Shown: piece by piece, positions 12,581 to 19,635 of the stretch | Position numbering within the stretch: the first letter of the stretch is position 1 | Layout: every line of letters begins with the position of its first letter | Origin: a virus | IMG/VR virus record: IMGVR_UViG_3300044642_000527 | Span: 1 to 26,053 of that record | DNA length: 26,053 nt | Strand: one strand, 5' to 3' | The notes under the pieces: generated by a model | What the model saw: the letters and a program-made list of their open reading frames with translations, nothing else | Database searches by the model: none | Told to the model about the DNA's origin: nothing | Program-made: the position numbers and the translations under genes

Positions 12581-12841
12581 TTATTTCTTTTCTCCTAATC
12601 CGCAGACTGTATCTGCAATTGGATTTGGAATTACTGTGTTAAAGTAATTAAACTTATCTTCTATAAATTTATCTATTAATTCAATAGACAATCCTTCTTG
12701 TTTTTCAATATCGTAACTAATATATGTTTGATTATTTAGTGTAAATATTTCTTTGACCATCATTCTAGTTCCTTCTACATTAAATATGTCTCCTAGATTG
12801 ATTGTACGGTTTTCTAAAGTGTATGATGCTTGTCTTCCCAT
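12581..12841 (-). CDS. Small protein of unknown function (86 aa)
   Basis: Begins MGRQASYTLENRTINLGDIF, followed by NVEGTRMMVKEIFTLNNQTY, a pattern of alternating beta strands like a small SH3 or OB barrel, then an amphipathic helix (GLSIELIDKFIEDKFNYF). No family is recognised. It starts 4 nt after the stop of the 199-aa gene and is followed by a strong terminator, so the two are a pair. Partner or accessory of the preceding protein is the simplest inference. Confidence 0.8.
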   Translation of the reverse strand: MGRQASYTLENRTINLGDIFNVEGTRMMVKEIFTLNNQTYISYDIEKQEGLSIELIDKFIEDKFNYFNTVIPNPIADTVCGLGEKK

Positions 12842-12845
12842 ATTA

Positions 12846-13445
12846 CTATATTACTACTCCTGTACAAGGATTTATTGTTAAAAAGTTATTTTCTGGACAT
12901 CCGCTGTAGACCTCTGTTCCGTCTAGTTTTAATGTAACCCATGTTACATTAGAGTGACATCCTCCTAATCCCCATCCATAGTCTACATCAATAGGGGTAG
13001 CACATATTAGAGATAGAGATATGTTACTGTCTTCTGATGTTGTTGCTATTTCTTGAACTTGCTCTGGTGTTAGTGTTAGTACGTTATATCGATTAGGTCC
13101 AGATGTTTCTCCTGGCGGGTAGTTAAATTGATCTGTTACTCCACCTGTATTACTTAAATAGACTGTACCTACTGTTGTTGTATTTGCTCTTAAGTAAAAA
13201 GTTGCTGCATCACAGCTGTGCCCTCCCGGGCATTCTCCCAATTCATCATTATACTGTACTATAAACTCCAAAGAACTTAAGCAATTAGATATTGCTGAAG
13301 GTATAGGACCTTTATTTTGATGAATAGTCCATTCGTTAAGTGATACCAGGTATTCATGGTAATGCTGCATTTGCCTGTTTTCGTCTAAGTTTCTTATTGA
13401 ATCTAAAGACCTAAATTGCTGCCAGGTTAATTCTCCTACAATCAT
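12846..13445 (-). CDS. Cys-containing virion-module protein next to the capsid gene (199 aa)
   Basis: The N-terminal 50 residues are helical (TWQQFRSLDSIRNLDENRQM, then HYHEYLVSLNEWT). The rest is beta-rich with seven Cys: NCLSS, GECPGGHSC, LICATP, GGCHSN, SGCPEN and NPCTG. The spacing does not match a known zinc motif. Two strand blocks look alike, TVGTVYLSNTGG and TWVTLKLDGTEVYSGC, hinting at a duplicated small beta domain. It is the first gene after the major capsid terminator and has its own promoter-like box 13 nt upstream. A capsid decoration protein (a positional analogue of Hoc or Soc) is a reasonable guess; a short fibre or adhesin is the alternative. Function is not recognised. Confidence 0.82.
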   Translation of the reverse strand: MIVGELTWQQFRSLDSIRNLDENRQMQHYHEYLVSLNEWTIHQNKGPIPSAISNCLSSLEFIVQYNDELGECPGGHSCDAATFYLRANTTTVGTVYLSNTGGVTDQFNYPPGETSGPNRYNVLTLTPEQVQEIATTSEDSNISLSLICATPIDVDYGWGLGGCHSNVTWVTLKLDGTEVYSGCPENNFLTINPCTGVVI

Positions 13446-13458
13446 ATTATCTATTTTA

Positions 13459-13467
13459 TATAAATAT
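13459..13467 (-). promoter_or_regulatory. Promoter-like box ATATTTATA upstream of the 199-aa gene
   Basis: Sense-strand ATATTTATA, 13 nt before the ATG at 13445 and about 20 nt after the capsid gene terminator, an end-then-restart arrangement. Confidence 0.55.
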
Positions 13468-13486
13468 ACGAAATTATCTTATAAAA

Positions 13487-13511
13487 AAAAAGAGAGCTTT
13501 TAGCTCTCTTT
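13487..13511 (-). terminator. Strong rho-independent terminator after the major capsid gene
   Basis: A perfect 10-bp stem, AAAGAGAGCT with AGCTCTCTTT (13489-13498 and 13502-13511), with a 3-nt loop, followed on the minus strand by a long T run. It lies 21 nt past the capsid stop codon. The flanking A and T runs make it nearly symmetric. Confidence 0.92.
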
Positions 13512-13532
13512 AATTTATTATTCTGTAGTAAA

Positions 13533-15158
13533 TTATACAGTAGCGATATCGCTAACGAAGATTTTACCGTAGAATTCTGGTCTGATCATTTTCTTAGCGT
13601 AACGAGTCATGATACCTTTTACTGGTGTAAAGGTTTCTGGATTGTACACTAATGGAGTCATGATTAATGGAATATATGGAGCATAAACTGCACCAGTTTC
13701 CAAGAATTGAGATCCTCTGTAACCTAATAAGATTACGTTTTCAGTCATGTAAGGGTTTTTGTAAACTCTGAAACGAGAATTCAAGTTACCTACTTTCTGA
13801 ACTCCCATTGCAAAGTCCATTTTGTCACCGTTTGTATCTGCTGCATATCCTGGAATTGATTCTAAGATTGTAGCTACAGTTGGAGAACATACTAAGAAGT
13901 TAGCTCCACCTCTTAAAGTTTTTTGGTGAATTTTGTTAGATACTTTTTGTACTTTAGTACCTAAAGTTCCGAACCATTGACCTTGAGTGTTGTAGAAACT
14001 AGTTCCTGCATTGAATGTACCTGTTTCCCAAGCATTAGTTGATGGGTTCCAGTTTTTGTTGTTAACTGCTGACCATCTTTCAGTTGTAGCTGCATCTTGG
14101 ATTAACATATCCATTAACTCTAAGTCAATCTCCATAGAGATGTACTCTGATAATAATGAAGTTAATTCTGCTTCAGCATCAATTGAATGGTAAGAGTTAA
14201 GATCTTGTGCGAACTCTGGAGTCCATTGTGCTTTTAATTTTCTTGTTTTAGCAACGATAGCTTCAGAAGCTAATGATACGTTGATTTCAGGAATTTTAAT
14301 AGTTCCGTTGTTGTTTCCTGCTGGGTTAGTTCCTCCGTCTTCGAAGTCACCTCTTGATCTGTCAGTTGGTTGCATTTGGTATTTTACAGTAGCTGTGAAA
14401 GATCCTGTAGTGATTCCTGATGCTAATCCTACGAATTTCACATATTCTCCTGCTGCAGAAGAAGATAAGAAAGTAAGTTCTGGGTTAGAAGTTACATCTA
14501 CTGAAGCAGAGTAAAGTCTGAATGCTCTAACACCTTTAGGATCGAATCCTGCGATACTTCCTGTTCCGAATGCTAATGTAAAATAGTTTGAAGGATTTAT
14601 TCCATCTTGGTATGCGATAGAAGAAGATACTGCTGATCCAGTAGTACTGTAAACTCCTGCAGAAGATGCAGAGTTGATTGAGTAACCAAATTGACCTGCT
14701 CCGTATAAACCTCCTGATGGATCAACATCTACTCCAATTTTAGAGTTAGCTGTAGAAACGTTACCGTAAAGGTTATCCCCGTCTGTTCTACCTACTGCGT
14801 TTGTACCGTATTTAAAGTCTAAGTAAAATACAAGTCCTGAAGGTAAGTTCATTGGTTGTACAGAAACGAAATCTTTAGCTGCGATTTGAGCGAATACTTT
14901 ACGTACTAATGGTAAAGCTACTCCAGCCCATTGCTCAGCACCACCTGTAGAAGTACCCATTGCACCTGTACCTGTAGTATTTTCTGATACGATTTGTTTT
15001 GCTTGATTCTCAAGAATCATAGCCATGTTGTTTCTTTCGATTTCGTTAGAAATTCCTTCTAACAAACCTGATTTGGCCCATTTACCAGACAAACGAGCTG
15101 CATCAGCTTGTAAAGTCTTATAGTTGTTCGCCCCTTCGAATAATTGATTTAATTCCAT
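13533..15158 (-). CDS. Major capsid protein, T4 gp23-like (541 aa)
   Basis: Recognised from the block LPLVRKVFAQIAAKDFVSVQ and PMNLPSGLVFYLDFKYGTNA (about 83-122), the hallmark of T4-type capsid proteins ('LV R.. P.L.A.d...VQPM..PtG'). Further support is VAKTRKLKAQWTPEFAQDLN, EAELTSLLSEYISMEIDLEL and the C-terminal RPEFYGKIFVSDIA. T4 gp23 is 521 aa, so the length fits. By alignment the mature N-terminus should lie around residues 46-60, where ILE|N (50/51) and VSE|N (59/60) are candidate gp21 cleavage sites; LLE|G (33-35) is another. The HK97-fold protein forms the hexameric shell. The start is A-rich with no Shine-Dalgarno. The gene follows the scaffold by 26 nt without a box of its own and ends at a strong terminator. 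Confidence 0.97.
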   Translation of the reverse strand: MELNQLFEGANNYKTLQADAARLSGKWAKSGLLEGISNEIERNNMAMILENQAKQIVSENTTGTGAMGTSTGGAEQWAGVALPLVRKVFAQIAAKDFVSVQPMNLPSGLVFYLDFKYGTNAVGRTDGDNLYGNVSTANSKIGVDVDPSGGLYGAGQFGYSINSASSAGVYSTTGSAVSSSIAYQDGINPSNYFTLAFGTGSIAGFDPKGVRAFRLYSASVDVTSNPELTFLSSSAAGEYVKFVGLASGITTGSFTATVKYQMQPTDRSRGDFEDGGTNPAGNNNGTIKIPEINVSLASEAIVAKTRKLKAQWTPEFAQDLNSYHSIDAEAELTSLLSEYISMEIDLELMDMLIQDAATTERWSAVNNKNWNPSTNAWETGTFNAGTSFYNTQGQWFGTLGTKVQKVSNKIHQKTLRGGANFLVCSPTVATILESIPGYAADTNGDKMDFAMGVQKVGNLNSRFRVYKNPYMTENVILLGYRGSQFLETGAVYAPYIPLIMTPLVYNPETFTPVKGIMTRYAKKMIRPEFYGKIFVSDIATV

Positions 15159-15184
15159 TGTGGTTTTTTGTGTTTTTTATTTTT

Positions 15185-16573
15185 TTATTTAATAATTCCT
15201 GCTAACTTCTGCCATCTTGATACTTGCTCAGATACTTCTGATAAGATTTCTTTTGGTGCAGTTGTGTTTGCGTTACCTGTTGCTTTAGAAGCAAAAGATC
15301 TGTGCTCTTTTAATGCGGCTGGTTTAGTAACTACATTTTTAGAAACTGTTTCGAAAACTAATTTTACTTCCTTAACTGTTTCGGCTTTGTCAAATGCTGC
15401 GATAACATTTACTTTTTGACCTTCAGATAAGTTAGTTGATTTGAATACTTTATTTACATAAAGTAATTTTGCATTTAGAAGATTAACTTCTTGAAGTTGG
15501 TTTCTTAAGATTTTAACTGTCTTTAAAGCTTCGTTTAATTCTTCAGACTCTTCAGATACGTTTCTTGCTCCTGCTGCTGCACTACCAACATCGGATAATT
15601 TATCTCCGATTTGTTTTCCTTTTTCACCAAAAACTCCGTTTTTAGCCATTTCGTGTACTTTAGCCATGATAGCAGATAATCCTGTAAGACCTGCTGCTCC
15701 TAAAGCTCCAACTACTAATTGTGCAGTTTGGTTAGTTAAGAATGGGAAAGCATCAATAAGTTGATAGATAATATCGATATTTTCATCTATATTTTCTTCT
15801 TCATTTACTGCTTCAACACCTTCTCTGTTTTGGGTAACTTTGGCTGCTGCACCACCTGCTGCTTGTAATTTTTCAGCAAAAGCTTTACCTGTTGTTCCAA
15901 ATTTACCTGCTAGGGCCATATCCATTACTTTAGCAGCAATTGCAGAAAATCCTGCTAGACCTGCTGCACCAAGTGCTCCTATAACTAATGATGCGGTTTG
16001 CATAGTTAAGAATGGAAACATTTCAACAAGCTGTGCTGCTCCTTCGATATACTCCGGTCCCATTTCGTTTATGTTCTCTTCTTTAACCTCTTCCTTGTCC
16101 ATTTCGTCCAATTCTGCTAATAATTCGTTAATATCGATCTCTTCTGAATCACCATCCATACTTACCATATCTTCTTCTCCTGCTGGAGCTTCTTCGCCTG
16201 GTAATTCTTCTTCTGATTCGTCATGACCTACTTCTTGTGCAACGATATCTCTAATTAGATCTTTCAAGTCTTCAACAGACATATCTTCGATTTCTAATTC
16301 TTCTTCTTCGTTACCTTCTTCTTCTTCACCAGCTTCTTCTTCAGCTCCTTCTTCTCCTTCTCCTGCTTCTACCTCTTCTTCTTCAGCTTCATAGATGTTT
16401 TCTTCAACTACCTCATCTTCTTTATCTTCCATTTCTTGCAACTTTTGAGCAAGCATTTCTTTTAAGTGTGGAGTTAATGTTTCTTCTAAAGCTTCTTTAG
16501 CGTTGGCAATTGCAGCTTCACGAATAGTTTTCGCTTCAGCAATAGCTTGCTTTAATAAATCTTTGTTTGACAT
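15185..16573 (-). CDS. Prohead core scaffold, gp22-like, with duplicated hydrophobic domain (462 aa)
   Basis: The C-terminal third is the recognisable scaffold part: ELNEALKTVKILRNQLQEVN, LLNAKLLYVNKVFKST, LSEGQKVNVIAAFDKAETVK and EVKLVFETV (about 345-410), then a terminal VSRWQKLAGIIK. The N-terminal helix (about 1-45) is followed by an extremely Glu-rich stretch (about 43-165), typical of phage core proteins that are later digested by gp21. Between them lie two copies of a hydrophobic domain (181-244 and 271-334) with a Gly/Ala-rich helix, SLVIGALGAAGLAGFSAIAA and QLVVGALGAAGLTGLSAIMA. T4 gp22 is 269 aa with nothing comparable, so this scaffold is much longer. It probably sits inside the prohead around the portal. 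A box 97 nt upstream and the next gene make it a scaffold-capsid operon. Confidence 0.9.
   Translation of the reverse strand: MSNKDLLKQAIAEAKTIREAAIANAKEALEETLTPHLKEMLAQKLQEMEDKEDEVVEENIYEAEEEEVEAGEGEEGAEEEAGEEEEGNEEEELEIEDMSVEDLKDLIRDIVAQEVGHDESEEELPGEEAPAGEEDMVSMDGDSEEIDINELLAELDEMDKEEVKEENINEMGPEYIEGAAQLVEMFPFLTMQTASLVIGALGAAGLAGFSAIAAKVMDMALAGKFGTTGKAFAEKLQAAGGAAAKVTQNREGVEAVNEEENIDENIDIIYQLIDAFPFLTNQTAQLVVGALGAAGLTGLSAIMAKVHEMAKNGVFGEKGKQIGDKLSDVGSAAAGARNVSEESEELNEALKTVKILRNQLQEVNLLNAKLLYVNKVFKSTNLSEGQKVNVIAAFDKAETVKEVKLVFETVSKNVVTKPAALKEHRSFASKATGNANTTAPKEILSEVSEQVSRWQKLAGIIK
15572..15763 (-). repeat. Scaffold hydrophobic repeat, copy 2
   Basis: Residues 271-334 of the gp22-like protein, begins QLIDAFPFLTNQTAQLVVGA. 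Aligned without gaps to copy 1 at a constant offset of 90 residues (270 nt), I count 40 of 64 identical residues. Identity is highest over FPFLT and GALGAAGL-GxSAI-AKV and falls off at the C-terminal end. Confidence 0.9.
15842..16033 (-). repeat. Scaffold hydrophobic repeat, copy 1
   Basis: Residues 181-244 of the gp22-like protein, begins QLVEMFPFLTMQTASLVIGA. It contains a roughly 20-residue Gly/Ala-rich uncharged helix with membrane-segment character, then a charged amphipathic tail. It is separated from copy 2 by a 26-residue acidic linker. Confidence 0.9.
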
Positions 16574-16670
16574 TTTAATTTGTGTTTGTTTGTCGTACGC
16601 TTATTAAGTAGTAGCGTAATAATGTTTTACTTTGTAGTAGATATCACATAAGGATCGTGATATATTCTTA

Positions 16671-16679
16671 AATAAATAT
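16671..16679 (-). promoter_or_regulatory. Promoter-like box ATATTTATT upstream of the scaffold-capsid operon
   Basis: Sense-strand ATATTTATT, 97 nt before the scaffold ATG and about 25 nt after the terminator at 16705-16723. The long leader (16574-16670) holds no reading frame of note. It contains ATATCACGATCCTTATGTGAT-like dyads (plus-strand gatatcacat / atcgtgatat, about 16640-16662), which could form a leader hairpin. Confidence 0.45.
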
Positions 16680-16697
16680 ACATATATTTTTAAAACA

Positions 16698-16728
16698 TAA
16701 AAAACCCACCTTTATGGGGTGGGCTGTG
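16698..16728 (-). terminator. Rho-independent terminator after the 79-aa gene
   Basis: On the minus strand GCCCACC and GGTGGGT form a 6-7 bp GC-rich stem (16705-16710 with 16718-16723) around a 7-nt loop, followed by T6. It closes the gene cluster that starts at 19606. It is nearly the same sequence as the terminator at 23132-23156. Confidence 0.9.
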
Positions 16729-16731
16729 TTT

Positions 16732-16971
16732 TTATTTTAAAAGACTTACTATGTAGTCTAATATGTCTTGCTTTGCTTGAGGAATATCTTCTGGCTCTGT
16801 CATAGGTCCGTTTTTCCATTCTTCCCAAGCTAATTGTATTGCTTCTATTGCTTCATCAAAACGAGGTCCCATCACTTCTACGTATCCTCCTCCTTCTTGC
16901 ACTGTATTTTCTTTTAGTAATTTTGTCAAGTGTTTAGCTTGCCAATTGTGTATGTCGAAATTATTTTCCAT
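16732..16971 (-). CDS. Small virion-module protein (79 aa), possible capsid-targeted peptide
   Basis: The N-terminus is MENNFDIHNWQAKHLTKLLK followed by EN. 'F-x-I-H-x-W-Q-A-K' is, from memory, a recurring N-terminal peptide on assorted proteins of related phages. The C-terminal half, AIQLAWEEWKNGPMTEPEDI and QAKQDILDYIVSLL, resembles another recurring module ('W-x-x-W-K-x-G-P-x-T-E-P-x-D-I'). The protein is thus two mobile peptide modules joined. LLKE|N at residues 18-22 fits a gp21-type cut site. It is coupled to the protease gene by a TAATG overlap and followed by a terminator. Core or internal head protein is the best guess. Confidence 0.82.
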   Translation of the reverse strand: MENNFDIHNWQAKHLTKLLKENTVQEGGGYVEVMGPRFDEAIEAIQLAWEEWKNGPMTEPEDIPQAKQDILDYIVSLLK

Positions 16972-17549
16972 TATGCTCTTAATATATTGTTAATAATAGA
17001 ATCTAATCTATCGTATTTTCCTACTGATTGTTTTCCTTCGTTTAGTGAAATTGGATTCATAAAAGCTCCTTGTGTTGATGGATTAGAAACGAAATCCCAA
17101 CATACTAATTCAAAATCATCCTGTACCATTAAAGTTCCTTCATTGGTTTGTGATACTGATCCTGTTCCTCTTGAAGAGATTCCAATTGTATGTCCTCCTC
17201 TTAATATTTCTTTTACGATATTTCCTGAGGGTGTATTTAGTAATTCAACTTTACCCATCAAGTCATCTCCATCCCACCATAAGTCTTTTACAACGTGTGA
17301 TGCGTTTTTTAAAGAGACAATTGCTGATTCTGGATGATCTAATTCTCCGTATGCATTTCCTATCTTAACAAAATTCTCTACATAATTTTTTACTTCTTCT
17401 TCAAGAATTTCTCTTTTGTAGATTCTTCCGTTTTGATTCTTAGCTCCTGCTCTCTGCATAATGCCTGTTACTTCGAATACTCCGGGTTTAGCCTTTGATT
17501 CGGTAAGCATTCCTTTGAAAGGAGTTACATTTACTAATAAATTGTTCAT
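16971..17549 (-). CDS. Prohead core protease, T4 gp21-like (192 aa)
   Basis: A serine protease of the T4 gp21 type. The opening KPGVFEVTGIMQRAGAKNQN and GRIYKREIL (about 21-49) is the typical substrate-side strand. GELDHPES (68-75) supplies the catalytic His72. HTIGISSRGTG (120-130) supplies the catalytic Ser (125 or 126). WDFVSNPSTQGAF (151-163) is the conserved closing block. Length is close to T4 gp21 (212 aa). It is active inside the prohead, where it digests the scaffold, trims the capsid protein and then itself. SLNE|G at 168-172 could be a self-cut site. It lies just before the small 79-aa gene and the scaffold operon, preserving the T4 order 20-21-22-23. Confidence 0.96.
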   Translation of the reverse strand: MNNLLVNVTPFKGMLTESKAKPGVFEVTGIMQRAGAKNQNGRIYKREILEEEVKNYVENFVKIGNAYGELDHPESAIVSLKNASHVVKDLWWDGDDLMGKVELLNTPSGNIVKEILRGGHTIGISSRGTGSVSQTNEGTLMVQDDFELVCWDFVSNPSTQGAFMNPISLNEGKQSVGKYDRLDSIINNILRA

Positions 17550-17554
17550 CTTTC

Positions 17555-18532
17555 TTATTTTAATAATTCAGATAACGATTTTTTTCCTTTGTAAAGATCT
17601 TCATCCATTCCTTCACTATCAGCTTGTGCTTTATCTTGATTAGATAAACTCTGTAAAGCTCCTGCTTTAGCTCTATCAATTAGAGATAATAAATGTTTAA
17701 ATTTAATATCTTTAGAAGTAGATGCTTGAGTTTGTGCTTGCTTGTGTAATTTTTCAAATTTAGAAGGCTCTGTTTCGTACATGGTCATTAATTTACGAAC
17801 CATATCTTTGTCAGCTTCAGTATCTGTTGATTCAAATTGAAAATCTGGGTCATCAATGAAAGGATCTGAGAAGTTTTCGTCATCGTAGTCGATTTCGTCT
17901 TGGTCTTCGTATCCTCTTGGATGTGGAATGTCATCTGCTTCATCTTCTCCGTACATTTCGTATACTTCGTCTTCTTTATAGCTTTCAACATCCATTACCT
18001 CTTCAGATAATACTTTTTTAATTAGTTTTTTAAAGCCTTCTTTTAATTCAGCTTTTTTCATACCGTTAAAAACATCTACAGTGTTTTTTGCTGTTACAGG
18101 TACCATTTTATCATGAAGATCCACTTTTGGATTAACTCCTGCTAACTGGTTTGTATAGAATATAGAATCTTTTGCTAAGTTTTTAGATACTTTTACTAAT
18201 GCTTTTGAATATTCTTCTGCTGTTGGTGTTCCAAGAACCCCTGCTACCTCTAACTCAACTCTGATTCCTCTAAGAATCTGTTCGTATGGATACTTATCCA
18301 TTTCGTTAGTTGGTTTGAATCTGTAATCTGTTAGATTGTTTTTAGTAAGTCTAGCTTCTTCTACTCTAGCTTCCTGAATCATTCCTCTGTTCTTTAAAAT
18401 CTGAACAGCATCATCGTATCCATTGAAACGAGTTATTAAGTTTGGAAGTTGCATTCTAGCTTCAGCTAAGAAATGTTCTTTAGAGAATTTTCCCTCTTGA
18501 ATTCCGTTATATTTTTCTTGTAAAGTTCTCAT
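17555..18532 (-). CDS. Conserved head-module protein of unknown function (325 aa)
   Basis: The N-terminus MRTLQEKYNGIQEGKFSKEH, FLAEARMQLPNLITRFNGYD and DAVQILKNRGMI is a pattern I recall from many marine T4-like phages at this position between portal and protease. A second module, YPYEQILRGIRVELEVAGVL with YSKALVKVSKNLAKDSIFYT, follows at about 82-128. The middle (about 178-240) is very acidic (DEVYEMYGEDEADDIPHP, DEIDYDDENF) and the C-terminus is helical and charged. This composition suits a prohead core protein, taking the place of T4 gp67/gp68. FLAE|A (21-25) matches a gp21-type site. It starts 1 nt after the 73-aa gene. No enzymatic motif is seen. Confidence 0.88.
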   Translation of the reverse strand: MRTLQEKYNGIQEGKFSKEHFLAEARMQLPNLITRFNGYDDAVQILKNRGMIQEARVEEARLTKNNLTDYRFKPTNEMDKYPYEQILRGIRVELEVAGVLGTPTAEEYSKALVKVSKNLAKDSIFYTNQLAGVNPKVDLHDKMVPVTAKNTVDVFNGMKKAELKEGFKKLIKKVLSEEVMDVESYKEDEVYEMYGEDEADDIPHPRGYEDQDEIDYDDENFSDPFIDDPDFQFESTDTEADKDMVRKLMTMYETEPSKFEKLHKQAQTQASTSKDIKFKHLLSLIDRAKAGALQSLSNQDKAQADSEGMDEDLYKGKKSLSELLK

Positions 18533-18533
18533 A

Positions 18534-18755
18534 TTATTTATTTTCGTCTAAGTAATCAAACATTTTTGTGTGTGAAGGACGTTTAGGTCTTTCAACTGTT
18601 TTATAACCTAATTTTTCAGCTGTTTTAGTAGCTGTATTTTTACCTTGTCCTTTTTTAGAAAAAGCAAATGGAGTTGATGGTACTGCCATACCTGCTGTTG
18701 TTGACATTTCTGCCAATACTTCCTGTATTGCTTTTAGTACTTCTGATCTTTTCAT
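18534..18755 (-). CDS. Small basic protein (73 aa), unknown function
   Basis: MKRSEVLKAIQEVLAEMSTT is followed by AGMAVPSTPFAFSKKGQGKN and a basic tail ending TKMFDYLDENK. The 'S-T-T-A-G-x-x-x-P-x-T-P-F-A-F' peptide recurs on small proteins of related phages, from memory. It overlaps the upstream gene by ATGA (18752-18755) and is followed after one base by the 325-aa gene, so its translation is tightly coupled. The high Lys content and position suggest a small internal head or core protein, but there is no direct evidence. Confidence 0.82.
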   Translation of the reverse strand: MKRSEVLKAIQEVLAEMSTTAGMAVPSTPFAFSKKGQGKNTATKTAEKLGYKTVERPKRPSHTKMFDYLDENK

Positions 18756-19606
18756 AGATTTCTTAATTCATTTACTAATTCATAGTACTGCATTAATGAA
18801 ACTAAATGATTATCATCTACTTTTTGTGTATTTTTTATAGGAATAATTACTTTTTGAATCTCTTCTAATTTAATTTTTACTACTTTATCAGTAATATTCT
18901 TTTTTAATTTAGAAATCTCTACTTGTAATTTAGTCATTTCTTCATTTACTACGTTTCTTAGTCTTGTAGAAGAGTTAACTGATACTATAAATTCCTTCAA
19001 GATGTTTTTCTGTTCTGGAAGTAAATCTTTATATTGGTGATTAAATTTCTCTAGTAATATTTTATATGTTAAAAGTCTTAAATCTTTATCATATTTAGAA
19101 TACTCTTCAATTAAAGCATTTTTTACTTGACCGGCTGCTGTTTTACTTTGAGTTAAGTGCTCAAGTATTGTAGTTTTATTGTCAACAAATACATCTAGGT
19201 CTACAAGTTCTGCTGCATTTTGTGCTTCCATTAAACAATATAAAGCTGCTAGAGGCTTATATGCTTCTACCTTAATAGAAAAGAACTCCTCTAAATCGTA
19301 ATGACTCTTAAGTTCTTTTATAAGCTCATATTTTTGCTTACTAAGAGATTTTGCATCTAGTTTTCTAGAAATCTCTACAATGGTGCTTAGTATTGATTCT
19401 GCTTTTTTAGGGCCAATGCCTTTATTTTTTAGTACAAAATCGTATAATTTAAACTCTCTTACTAGTGTTGTGTTTCCTGTATAAAATTTTCTTAGTACTG
19501 TCAATGCCGGGGAATCTCTTTTAGATAAGGTATCCGCTGCTATTTGCTTTACTAATAGTTCAAATATTAAGCCTGTGTTTTTATACTTACTGTGTTTAAT
19601 ACGCAT
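18752..19606 (-). CDS. Conserved helical head-module protein, unknown function (284 aa)
   Basis: Opens MRIKHSKYKNTGLIFELLVK and QIAADTLSKRDSPALTVLRK. The 'R-x-K-H-x-K-x-x-N-T-x-x-x-F-E-x-L-V-x-x' start is, from memory, conserved in marine T4-like phages next to the portal gene. It is almost entirely helical and Lys/Glu-rich, with a long likely coiled coil at the end (about 215-265: EEMTKLQVEISKLKKNITDK). No signal peptide or catalytic motif. It is the first gene of the cluster that leads to the protease, with a box 17 nt upstream. A prohead core or portal-assembly factor is plausible by position. Confidence 0.88.
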   Translation of the reverse strand: MRIKHSKYKNTGLIFELLVKQIAADTLSKRDSPALTVLRKFYTGNTTLVREFKLYDFVLKNKGIGPKKAESILSTIVEISRKLDAKSLSKQKYELIKELKSHYDLEEFFSIKVEAYKPLAALYCLMEAQNAAELVDLDVFVDNKTTILEHLTQSKTAAGQVKNALIEEYSKYDKDLRLLTYKILLEKFNHQYKDLLPEQKNILKEFIVSVNSSTRLRNVVNEEMTKLQVEISKLKKNITDKVVKIKLEEIQKVIIPIKNTQKVDDNHLVSLMQYYELVNELRNL

Positions 19607-19623
19607 CTTAGGTATGTCTTTGT

Positions 19624-19632
19624 TATAAATAG
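19624..19632 (-). promoter_or_regulatory. Promoter-like box CTATTTATA upstream of the head-core cluster
   Basis: Sense-strand CTATTTATA, 17 nt before ATG 19606, in the 29-nt gap after the portal gene. It begins the unit 19606-16732. Confidence 0.58.
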
Positions 19633-19635
19633 TGC

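Noticed and set aside
15840-16226. Plus-strand open frame over the scaffold gene (128 codons, Ala/Ser/Pro-rich)
   Set aside because: Antisense shadow of the Ala/Glu-rich scaffold; no box, no partner gene, and the sense frame is clearly the real protein.
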